Shown: in pieces, positions 1 to 7,062 of the stretch
How positions within the stretch are numbered: the first letter of the stretch is position 1
How the letters are laid out: each line of letters starts with the position of its first letter
Origin: Calothrix sp. CSU_2_0
GTDB taxonomy: Bacteria > Cyanobacteriota > Cyanobacteriia > Cyanobacteriales > Nostocaceae
Direction of reading: 5' to 3'
DNA length: 33,683 bases
NCBI GenBank assembly: GCA_012034595.1
Contig: JAAUPE010000077.1
Coordinates: 1 to 33,683 of the forward strand
Translations under genes and position numbers: made by a program
Notes under the pieces: model-generated
Told to the model about the DNA's origin: nothing
What the model saw: the letters and a program-made list of their open reading frames with translations, nothing else
The model's database searches: none

Positions 1-109
1 TCAATTCAGGGGCTTGTATCCGTTGAGATAAAGATAAAAAGAAATATTCTTCTTTTCTTTTACCTTTTTACTTTTGACTTTTTAATTTAAAAGATGGTCA
101 AAATAATAG
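1..109. other. AT-rich intergenic edge with C/T-rich repeats
   Basis: This stretch carries polypyrimidine-rich short repeats (cttttacctttttac type) typical of filamentous cyanobacterial spacers. I see no antitoxin (vapB-like) reading frame directly upstream of the PIN gene, although the window edge limits what can be judged. Confidence 0.5.
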
Positions 110-508
110 ATGAAATATGTTATTGATACCCATGCTCTTATCTGGTTTCTAGAAGGGAACCCACGTTTGAGTATAAATGCTAAAGCTATTCTTTCTCATC
201 CCGATTCTCAATTAATTATTCCCGCAACTACATTGGCTGAAGCTGTTTGAATTGTTGAAAGAGGAAAAACATGTATTTCTTCTGCTAAAGATGTGATATC
301 CGCAGTTAAGGCTGATTCTCGTGTGATAATTTATCCACTAGATAAAGATGTAATTGAAATCACTATGAATTTATCAGCAATAAATGAAATGCACGATCGC
401 CAAATTGTCGCGACTGTGATATTTTTAGCTAACAAAGGTGAGGCAGTACACTTGTTGTCCTGTGACAAAAATATAGTTGAGTCTGGTTTGGTTTCGATCG
501 CTTGGTGA
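110..508 (+). pseudogene. VapC-type PIN-domain toxin, interrupted by an in-frame TGA
   Basis: Reading from ATG 110 gives a protein starting MKYVIDTHALIWFL, the classic opening of PIN-domain (VapC-like) RNases with the first catalytic Asp. The frame hits TGA at 248-250 (codon 47), then continues in the same frame to TGA 506-508. The second half keeps 'MHDRQIVAT' and 'LLSCDKNI', which hold the other acidic residues, and LAEAV lies just before the stop. All four acidic positions therefore survive, and one TGG-to-TGA change (VW to V-stop) explains the break. Full length would be about 132 aa, normal for the family. Intact VapC toxins cleave RNA and pair with an upstream antitoxin, which is not seen here. 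I read it as a recently inactivated toxin. A sequencing error is the main alternative. Confidence 0.8.
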
Positions 509-846
509 TAAATGTAAAGTTAAAATTTATGCGATCGCACAAATCCCACAACCTAATAAATGCGATAAACGGAGCTTAATGCCAAAGGCGTATCGCACTT
601 CCCCACAAACCCATTTTAAATTAGCTAAATGCTGTTATTGAATCGCTTTAATGCTGCTACCGCACCAAGCACAAATACTCCCAAAACAAAAGCTCCAATA
701 CAAGTTCTTTGCTTTGCTTTCCTTTCTTCCTCCAAAGACAGTAAATCATTTAAGGCTCCTTTCCCCCGGAACTATAGATTGGAGCAATATTTTGGGCATC
801 TTATATAATAGCAACCTATATTAATTAATATTTAAGCGATTATCAG
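509..846. other. Intergenic region before the GAF gene
   Basis: Non-coding on the plus strand, with a HIP1 site near 531. On the minus strand it contains a short open stretch with a hydrophobic segment (listed separately). No clear promoter could be assigned for the gene starting at 847. Confidence 0.5.
625..771 (-). pseudogene. Possible remnant of a small membrane protein gene
   Basis: The minus strand is open for 48 codons with no ATG in frame. The predicted peptide is a charged stretch (LSLEEERKAKQR) followed by a hydrophobic segment (IGAFVLGVFVLGAVAAL) and a basic end (KRFNNSI). The charged-helix-then-TM layout looks protein-like rather than random. A good Shine-Dalgarno (GGAG) and ATG occur upstream but in another frame, so this may be a frameshifted or decayed gene. 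It could also be chance. Confidence 0.25.
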
Positions 847-3702
847 ATGGGGCAGTCACAACGACCTATAGCCGCCGAGCAGCATATTATCTCCTTGGGA
901 CGGGTTCTTCAAAGCCTTCGAGAAGAAGATAATGTTGATGTTCTGATTGAAACAATTATTTCTTTTGTCAAAGACCAGTTTGACTATAACTTGGTGTGGG
1001 TAGCGCTTTACGATCGCCTCAATCATATCTTGATTGGTAAAGGTGGTCTTGCCCCCCAAGGAAATAATAATTTTTTAAATCAACGTTTAGTATTGAGTCC
1101 AGGGGATTTACTTGAGCAAGTGGTAATCGAACAACGACCAGTTGGGGTTGCCGATTTAAGGGTGGAAACACGGACAGAAGGATGGCAGGAATTTGCCAAA
1201 AAGCACGAACTTCAAGGAAGCATTATCCTACCAATTCGCTACAAAGACCGATGTTTAGGTATACTCATGCTAGCTTCGTCTCGCTGGGGTTATCTTTTAC
1301 CCACAGATGCCAAAGCGAGATTGATGATGGTGCTGGGGGAACTTGCCGCAGCGCTGCACCAATACGAGATGAATTGGCAGCAAAAACAAACTAAGCGTTT
1401 GGAAGTACCCCTCTTTGATTTATTGCAAAAATTACAAAGCTCCAGTAACTTCGAGCAACGTTTGGGGGCTGTTTTACAAGCAACACACGAATTTGTAGCT
1501 CCAAACCATACGCATATTTACTGGTTTGAGCGGGAAGGAAGGTATTTTTGGCGACGATGCAGCAACCATCACAGCCAAAAAAATAGCTTGCCAGGACTTA
1601 AAAATAAATCTTCACCAACCTCAATTACCGTCGAGGAATTGAGTGATTTTTATTACGCTTTAGCGATAAATGAAATTGTATCGATTGGGGAAGGTCGAAG
1701 TTCCCTCAAAAGTCAGTTTACAGTTCAATTAATGGAACGTTTGCAAGTGCGATCGCTCCTAGCAGCTCCAATTATTTGGCAAAAGGATTTACTGGGTTTT
1801 ATTGGTGTTGAAGCCAATGAAGCGCGGATTTGGAAGGAAACCGATAAAAGCTTTGTTCAAGGTGCGGCAGGTTTGATTTCGTTGGCATCTCCAGTTGAAA
1901 ATATGGAAATAACAATCGAGTCGATTCGGGCTGAAGCTCAATTAACCAACCAAGTCGCTAAAGGTATTTACAGCGAACGTGACTTCGAGCAAACTCTAAG
2001 TGACTGTGCTGGTAAAGTGTTGGAACGGTTGGGGACTACTAGATTTATATTGCTATATCATAATCCCGACCAAAACAGATACGAAATTTTGCATCAAAAC
2101 CAACCAAACAACCGTCGTTCATTAAATTTTCACTTCGATGGTTTGCGTGAAGTCGATTGGTTACTCTTACAGCGTAGCGAAGATGCGATCGCGGTCGAAA
2201 ACTTAGAAGAAGACCTACGATTTTACAACTGGCGATCGGCATTGCTAGAAGCCGGAGTCCGTTCTTTCATCGCCACCAACTGCGCGGTAGGCAAAGCACC
2301 CGAATCACTATTACTCATCACCCATGAAAGCTACCGTGCTTGGACTGTTCAAGAAAAACAACTAGTCCAAGTTATCAGCCAGCAGGTTGGTGTAATTACT
2401 CGGCAGTGGCAACTCTACCACAATACCGACCAGCAAGAAAAAATCATGCAAAGCTTTCAGGAGTGTTTGCACGTCCTCGAACAAGCACAAAGCGCTAATA
2501 GTGAACCTGGAAATCAGCACCTAGAAATTATTTCCTTGCGACAAATTGCATCGGTTCTCAATTGTCCCTTAGTATTAATGCTTTCATGGTTGCCCGGAGA
2601 CAACTATGCCGAAATTATACTGGGTGTGTTTGCAGACAACTTTGTTATCAAAACCGATACCTTAGTGCCAATTAAAGCCGAAGCCTTGATTCAATGGGCG
2701 CTCACAAGCCAGGGAATACTAGCAGTCAAAGCCGAAGACTTACCCGAAGATACCCGTAAGTGGATGCACGGAGCAGACATTGGTCAACTTTTACTAATGG
2801 CATTACGTACAGACCCAGATTACAAACCAACTGGTGTAGTCGTAATGGCAGATACATTACAGCGTCGTTGGTCAGAAAAAAGCTTAAAAGCCACAGAAAC
2901 ATTAATTTGTCAATTAGCATGGTCGCGAAGACAAAAACTAGTCACCCAAAATTTACTCAATGATAAAAAAGGACTACAACAGCTAAATTGGTATAAACAT
3001 AAAAAATACGAAGAAAATCAACGTACTTTAGCCTCATTAATTACCCAAATTAAAGCCATAGGAATTCCCAAAACCGACTTCTTACAGGTGCGCTACCAAC
3101 AAATGTTGCGTCAGCTGGAAAATACCAATACATCGATCGCAGGATTATTACAAACCGAACAATGGGATTTGCAGATTGGAAATGACAAGATACCCATTGC
3201 CACCTTACTCAAGCGATCGCTCGAACGAGTCGATAGTTTGCTCAAACAACAAAAATTATGGGTTGGGATACATGGTTTAGGGCAAAATATTACCGACGAC
3301 AGCAACAGCAGCGAAAAAGCAAACGCTCAATTATCACAATACTCATTAATATTCATCGGTGATATCACCAAAGTCGAACTTGTCTTAAATGAACTATTAG
3401 TCGCAGCCTGCGATCGCTCTGTGTCGGGAGGCAGAATTGACTTTTGGTGTCGTCGCTTAGACGAACACTCCCTAGAACTTTCAATCACCGATAACGGTAG
3501 TATCAACCAAGAATTACTTACTGAACTTTACCAAGACACCCCAAAAGATATCCTAGCCTCATCTTATCTAGATCGACCCCCAGGTTTGCACTTACTCATT
3601 TGTCAAAACCTCATGGAACAAATGGGAGGGGAATTACACTTCTATCAACTTCCCGATAGTCGTGTCGTCAGTCGGTTGTTGTTACCACTTGCAGCTAAGT
3701 AA
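847..3702 (+). CDS. Multi-GAF sensor protein with histidine-kinase-type ATPase domain
   Basis: A 951-aa soluble protein with no signal peptide or membrane segment. I read about four GAF-like sensory modules (roughly residues 25-165, 200-345, 365-520, 545-700), then a helical linker (about 730-840) and a C-terminal HATPase_c domain. The ATPase boxes are visible: N-box NELLVAACDR (about 848-857), G1-box ITDNGS (about 880-885) and a G2-like PPGLHL (about 911) before a LMEQMGGEL stretch. A canonical H-box (H-E-L-R-x-P) with a phosphoacceptor His is not visible in the linker. The protein may therefore bind ATP without being a standard autokinase. sigF follows 470 nt downstream on the same strand, so it is a neighbour but probably not cotranscribed. 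ATG 847 opens the long frame. Confidence 0.8.
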   Translation: MGQSQRPIAAEQHIISLGRVLQSLREEDNVDVLIETIISFVKDQFDYNLVWVALYDRLNHILIGKGGLAPQGNNNFLNQRLVLSPGDLLEQVVIEQRPVGVADLRVETRTEGWQEFAKKHELQGSIILPIRYKDRCLGILMLASSRWGYLLPTDAKARLMMVLGELAAALHQYEMNWQQKQTKRLEVPLFDLLQKLQSSSNFEQRLGAVLQATHEFVAPNHTHIYWFEREGRYFWRRCSNHHSQKNSLPGLKNKSSPTSITVEELSDFYYALAINEIVSIGEGRSSLKSQFTVQLMERLQVRSLLAAPIIWQKDLLGFIGVEANEARIWKETDKSFVQGAAGLISLASPVENMEITIESIRAEAQLTNQVAKGIYSERDFEQTLSDCAGKVLERLGTTRFILLYHNPDQNRYEILHQNQPNNRRSLNFHFDGLREVDWLLLQRSEDAIAVENLEEDLRFYNWRSALLEAGVRSFIATNCAVGKAPESLLLITHESYRAWTVQEKQLVQVISQQVGVITRQWQLYHNTDQQEKIMQSFQECLHVLEQAQSANSEPGNQHLEIISLRQIASVLNCPLVLMLSWLPGDNYAEIILGVFADNFVIKTDTLVPIKAEALIQWALTSQGILAVKAEDLPEDTRKWMHGADIGQLLLMALRTDPDYKPTGVVVMADTLQRRWSEKSLKATETLICQLAWSRRQKLVTQNLLNDKKGLQQLNWYKHKKYEENQRTLASLITQIKAIGIPKTDFLQVRYQQMLRQLENTNTSIAGLLQTEQWDLQIGNDKIPIATLLKRSLERVDSLLKQQKLWVGIHGLGQNITDDSNSSEKANAQLSQYSLIFIGDITKVELVLNELLVAACDRSVSGGRIDFWCRRLDEHSLELSITDNGSINQELLTELYQDTPKDILASSYLDRPPGLHLLICQNLMEQMGGELHFYQLPDSRVVSRLLLPLAAK

Positions 3703-4172
3703 TTAATTTAGTGACACCAATTTGAAAAATAATTACGACAGATGGTGTCGCGAAAAGCTTATGCTCCAAAATGGTATGACTATATAAAGAATGAGTATTA
3801 TTTTGATTTTATCTCTTTAAAGCAAGTATTAACAATTTCTTACACAGTAAGTATTTATCTTGATAAAAAATTTTTACACAAATAAATATTTTCCTCATAA
3901 TATCGGTTTATATCTAGCGGTACCTTCCAGTATCAAGCACATAAATTACGTACTATCCCGGTTCCTAGTTGGGTAGCAAAATTCATATCTTAGCTCTATG
4001 TAGTCTGATCATCTACAGCTAAAACCAAATCTACCCAAACCACAATATTCAAACCGCGAAAAAAGAATCTTGCTTCAATTGCCATCAATAGACTGGTGGT
4101 TGCAGCTTAGTTTGCTTGCGAATTTTTTGATGATTGTTTGAAAAAAAAATTAAAGAGAATGAACGCGGTGCC
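3703..4172. other. Intergenic region upstream of sigF
   Basis: About 470 nt of AT-rich DNA. It starts with a short MITE-like copy (3714-3778, listed separately). The rest shows no convincing gene or RNA. The sigF promoter presumably lies here, but no sigma70-type -35/-10 pair stands out. Confidence 0.5.
3714..3778 (+). repeat. Short MITE-like repeat, copy 1 (CCAATTTGAAAAA end)
   Basis: The sequence ACCAATTTGAAAAATAATT, then a GACAGATGG-GTCGCGAAAAGCTTATGC core and an AAAATGGTAT end, matches the left part of the copy at 4971-5174. It is about 65 bp and looks like an internally deleted derivative placed just after the GAF gene stop codon. Confidence 0.6.
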
Positions 4173-4955
4173 ATGCCTACCCTAGCCACAGCCACCAATG
4201 AACTGAAGCATGAAATTTGGCAGTTATTACGCGATTATCAACGAAATCCTTCGGCTGAAATTCGTAACCAACTGGTCAAACTTAACTTTGGACTAGTCAG
4301 GAAAGAAGCTCATTATTGGATAAACCAATGCCAAGAAAGCTATGAAGATTTACTTCAGGTTGGTTGTTTAGGATTAATTAGAGCAATTGAAAGGTTTGAA
4401 ATTTCAAAAGGTCATGCTTTCAGTTCTTTCGCAATTCCTTACATTCGCGGTGAAATCCAGCACTACCTGCGGGATAAAGGTGTAACAGTCAGAATTCCCC
4501 GACGCTGGTTAGCAATACAGCAACAAGCTATTGGTGTCTCGCGATCGCTTCGGGAAAAGCACAACCGTCAACCAACAGATGGGGAAATTGCAGCAGCGCT
4601 GGATATAACCGTTGAAGAATGGCAAGAAATCAAGTTAGCTTGGATTAATCGCGCACCGTTAAGTCTGGATGTACCCGTACAAGATGGTGAAGAAGGTGCT
4701 GCTTGCTTGGGTGAATTAGTACCCGATCGCAATTACCACAGTTTCCAACTTGCCCAAGAAGACCAAATCCGACTGCAACAAGCGCTTCTGCAACTCGAAC
4801 AGCGTACCCGTGATGTTTTAGAATTTGTGTTTTTACATGATTTGACACAAAAGCAAGTCGCAGAACGTTTGGGCATTAGTGTTGTGACTGTTTCCCGTCA
4901 AGTCAAAAAAGGACTCGATGTGCTGAAAAACTTGATGGGTGCGACAGAGGGCTAA
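4173..4955 (+). CDS. sigF: RNA polymerase sigma factor SigF (group 3)
   Basis: A 260-aa alternative sigma factor of the SigF/SigB type found in cyanobacteria, where it is linked in Synechocystis to motility and type IV pilus gene expression (family knowledge). Region 2 is clear: YEDLLQVGCLGLIRAIERF (core binding) and FSSFAIPYIRGEI (-10 recognition). VRIPRRW marks the region 2/3 junction. Region 4 ends with a helix-turn-helix, TQKQVAERLGISVVTVSRQV. The frame can be extended to a TTG at 4134, but ATG 4173 (MPTLATATNEL) is the more likely start because the extra 13 residues are Lys/Glu-rich and TTG starts are rare. Ribosome-site support is weak for both. A MITE follows the stop codon. Confidence 0.9.
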   Translation: MPTLATATNELKHEIWQLLRDYQRNPSAEIRNQLVKLNFGLVRKEAHYWINQCQESYEDLLQVGCLGLIRAIERFEISKGHAFSSFAIPYIRGEIQHYLRDKGVTVRIPRRWLAIQQQAIGVSRSLREKHNRQPTDGEIAAALDITVEEWQEIKLAWINRAPLSLDVPVQDGEEGAACLGELVPDRNYHSFQLAQEDQIRLQQALLQLEQRTRDVLEFVFLHDLTQKQVAERLGISVVTVSRQVKKGLDVLKNLMGATEG

Positions 4956-4970
4956 ATTTTTTGATTGTAA

Positions 4971-5174
4971 TACCAATTTGAAAAATAATTGTGACAGATG
5001 GAGTCGCGAAAAGCTTATGCAGTAGATATTTCACAATCCAAAATCCGTCTTGGAAAATTGAGCGGGACGGAAACCGACACCCTCTGGGTTCGTCACTTTG
5101 GCAGGACGGAAACCGACACTGCCAAGTGGACTCACCGCTCATTTTCCGCAAAATCTAAAATCTAAAATGGTATA
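4971..5174 (+). repeat. MITE-like element, copy 2
   Basis: It begins TACCAATTTGAAAAATAATT and ends with the AATCTAAAATCTAAAATGGTATA type found scattered in Nostoc-type genomes. Inside there is a direct repeat of GGACGGAAACCGACAC (near 5066 and 5105). Its left about 50 bp match copy 1 at 3714 with only a few differences. It has no coding capacity for a transposase. Confidence 0.6.
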
Positions 5175-5260
5175 AGTTCAATACTGGTAATTAGCGTAAC
5201 ATCTCTATTATTGACGTTTTCGTGGGCACAATTTTGATATTTAGCCATGATATTTACTAA

Positions 5261-5361
5261 TACCAATTCAAATAATGATTACAACACATCCAACGGTAGA
5301 GAGGTAGCACTGCTACATATCTACAAATATCTATCTGTAGCGTTGTTTTTTCAAATTGGTA
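5261..5361 (+). repeat. MITE with terminal inverted repeats, copy 3
   Basis: A 101-bp non-coding element. Its left end TACCAATTCAAA and right end TTTTTTCAAATTGGTA are inverted repeats; a TA duplication at the outer edges is possible. The centre contains an imperfect hairpin (gtagaggtagcactgctac region). It is about 90% identical by eye to the copy at 6829-6920. Confidence 0.75.
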
Positions 5362-5617
5362 TAACGTTCTGCCCATGAGTGCCAGAAATATGAATTTAAA
5401 TCAATTTTCTAAATTGTAGACTTGAATCAAAACCCAATTTAACATTCAAAATTAAAATCACAAAAAATCTTAAACCGTACTATTACTAAAGCTTTGAGTA
5501 CCAAAAAATACTCTTGTTTTCAAAAAGTTAGGTTATAACGGAATGAGATTTCGCCTTTAATCCAACCATACAAAGGCAGATTTCAGTCAACAAATTTTCC
5601 AATGGCTTTTGACACTA

Positions 5618-6559
5618 ATGGGCAGATATTCAAACATAGCAGTTGCAGCCATTATGGTTATAGCGATCGCAGGGTGTTCATCCGATAGCGGACAGCAAGC
5701 TAGTAACCCAACTAGCACACCTTCTGTGACTCCCACACCATCAGCAACAACCGCAGCCAATCCATCATCTACTTCTACAACTCCTGGGCTTCAACCGTTT
5801 AATAATCCAGTCATAGCGGGTAAACAGCAACCTGGGGGTGTAGTTGCGATCGCAAATCCGAATTTGATTCAGCCGACTGATGCCACTCAAAGGTTTATTG
5901 CAATTTCCAAGGGTAGAACCGATCCATTTGCACAGATTGTTAACCCTGTATTTGCTCCAGTTATTGCGACAGGGAATGTCGGTATAGTACCCCGTAGACC
6001 AGTTCCTGTAGTCCCACCCCTACCTTCACGAGTGCAAACAGTATCGACGAGAATTCAACCACGAAGCGCTGTTATTTCCAGTCGGATACAGAGTCCTAAT
6101 ACCCGTATCAGGAACCAAAAAATTCCCCGAACTGCGATCGCGATCGCCAAATTACCCAAACCCAATCGTGGATTTATTCCCGTTTTACCAAGGTTAATGC
6201 CGCAAGTTGTTCCCAACCCTTCATTGGTGTCGGTGCTACCTCCCACACCCCAACCAGAATTAGCACAGGCGATTTTTGTATCGGGTGTAATTGCGGCAGG
6301 TAGAGAACCGCAGGCAATTATTAAAGTACCAAATGAGCCAACCAGCCGTTACGTACAAGCAGGCGATCGGCTTGCGAATGGATTGTTGGTAAAACGGATT
6401 GAGATGAATGAAGGTTCTGACCCTATAGTGATTTTTGAGCAATTTGGCATTGAAGTTGCGAGAATGGTAGGAGAAGGAGCAGCAGCACCATCGACAACGG
6501 CTTCAGCCGAAGGTGCAGTTCCACCACCACCAAGTACTGTTCCTACGGGAGCATCCTAA
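5618..6559 (+). CDS. Proline-rich lipoprotein with PilP/GspC-like C-terminal region
   Basis: A 313-aa protein with an N-terminal hydrophobic segment ending in a lipobox (VIAIAGC|SSDSG), so probably a lipoprotein. A Ser/Thr/Pro/Asn-rich linker follows. 'SKGRTDPFAQIV' resembles the 'GRRDPF' signature that precedes the homology region in PilP-like proteins. The C-terminal 'IFVSGVIAAG...AIIKVPN...YVQAGDRLANGLLVKRIE' pattern fits the small beta domain shared by PilP and GspC (type IV pilus / type II secretion alignment subcomplex). The end is low-complexity Ala/Pro/Ser. ATG 5618 is preferred over an in-frame TTG at 5609. sigF lies just upstream. Function is inferred from pattern only; it could be another periplasmic scaffold protein. 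Confidence 0.6.
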   Translation: MGRYSNIAVAAIMVIAIAGCSSDSGQQASNPTSTPSVTPTPSATTAANPSSTSTTPGLQPFNNPVIAGKQQPGGVVAIANPNLIQPTDATQRFIAISKGRTDPFAQIVNPVFAPVIATGNVGIVPRRPVPVVPPLPSRVQTVSTRIQPRSAVISSRIQSPNTRIRNQKIPRTAIAIAKLPKPNRGFIPVLPRLMPQVVPNPSLVSVLPPTPQPELAQAIFVSGVIAAGREPQAIIKVPNEPTSRYVQAGDRLANGLLVKRIEMNEGSDPIVIFEQFGIEVARMVGEGAAAPSTTASAEGAVPPPPSTVPTGAS

Positions 6560-6579
6560 AAACAGCCAAAAATTTTACT

Positions 6580-6837
6580 ATGCAAGCACGTCGAAAAATC
6601 GAATTTGTGGGATTACCTTTAGCCGTATATCGCGAGATTGCCGCTCATTTACGTCAACTAGAAGGGGTAGAGGTTGGTTTGACTAGCCAATCTTCACAGC
6701 AGTTCGATTACAATCAAAGCCAAATAGAGAGTTTGTGGATTAATTTTGCCGCAAACTCTCCTAACTCTAGTCAGCAGCAAGTTGAGGAAATTTTGGCTTA
6801 TTACGAAAGTCGCTATGGTAGTAGACGCGAAAAATAA
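6580..6837 (+). CDS. Small protein of unknown function
   Basis: An 85-aa soluble protein (MQARRKIEFVGLPLAVYREI...) starting 20 nt after the lipoprotein gene, so probably in the same operon. The sequence alternates amphipathic helical stretches (LAVYREIAAHLRQLEG) with Ser/Gln/Asn-rich parts and ends YYESRYGSRREK. No motif is recognised. The stop codon TAA (6835-6837) lies within the left end of a MITE (6829-6920), so the native C-terminus may have been changed by the insertion. Confidence 0.65.
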   Translation: MQARRKIEFVGLPLAVYREIAAHLRQLEGVEVGLTSQSSQQFDYNQSQIESLWINFAANSPNSSQQQVEEILAYYESRYGSRREK

Positions 6838-6920
6838 TGATTGCAACACATCCAACGGTAGAGACGTAGCACTGCTACGTCTCTACAAATATCTATCTGT
6901 CGCGTTGTTTTTTCAAATTC
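6829..6920 (+). repeat. MITE, copy 4, fused to the 3' end of the preceding gene
   Basis: From AAAAATAATGATTGCAACAC to TTTTTTCAAATT this matches the copy at 5261-5361, but the left terminal repeat has lost its outer bases. A perfect 14-bp inverted repeat (GTAGAGACGTAGCA, 6858-6871, and its complement 6873-6886) forms a central hairpin. The element supplies the TAA stop of the upstream 85-aa gene and could act as its transcript end. Confidence 0.75.
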
Positions 6921-7062
6921 CATCTAAGTATATTTGCTAGTATTCAAGGGGCTTGAGGGCGGCAGATAGCACACTTGGGCAAAATAGTGGCGGTGTTTTA
7001 ATAAAAACAACATAATAAGTGATGCAATTACAGATTGCTGAGGTAAACTGACTAGCAAGGTA

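Larger units (their letters stand above)
4956..5617. other. Intergenic region with two MITE copies
   Basis: About 660 nt between sigF and the lipoprotein gene. It holds a 204-bp element (4971-5174) and a 101-bp element (5261-5361), each listed separately. The remaining roughly 250 nt before the lipoprotein gene is AT-rich and presumably carries its promoter; a TATAAC hexamer occurs near 5534, with no clear -35. Confidence 0.5.

Noticed and set aside
4903-5151. An 82-codon minus-strand frame after sigF
   Set aside because: It lies almost entirely inside the MITE at 4971-5174 and overlaps the sigF end.
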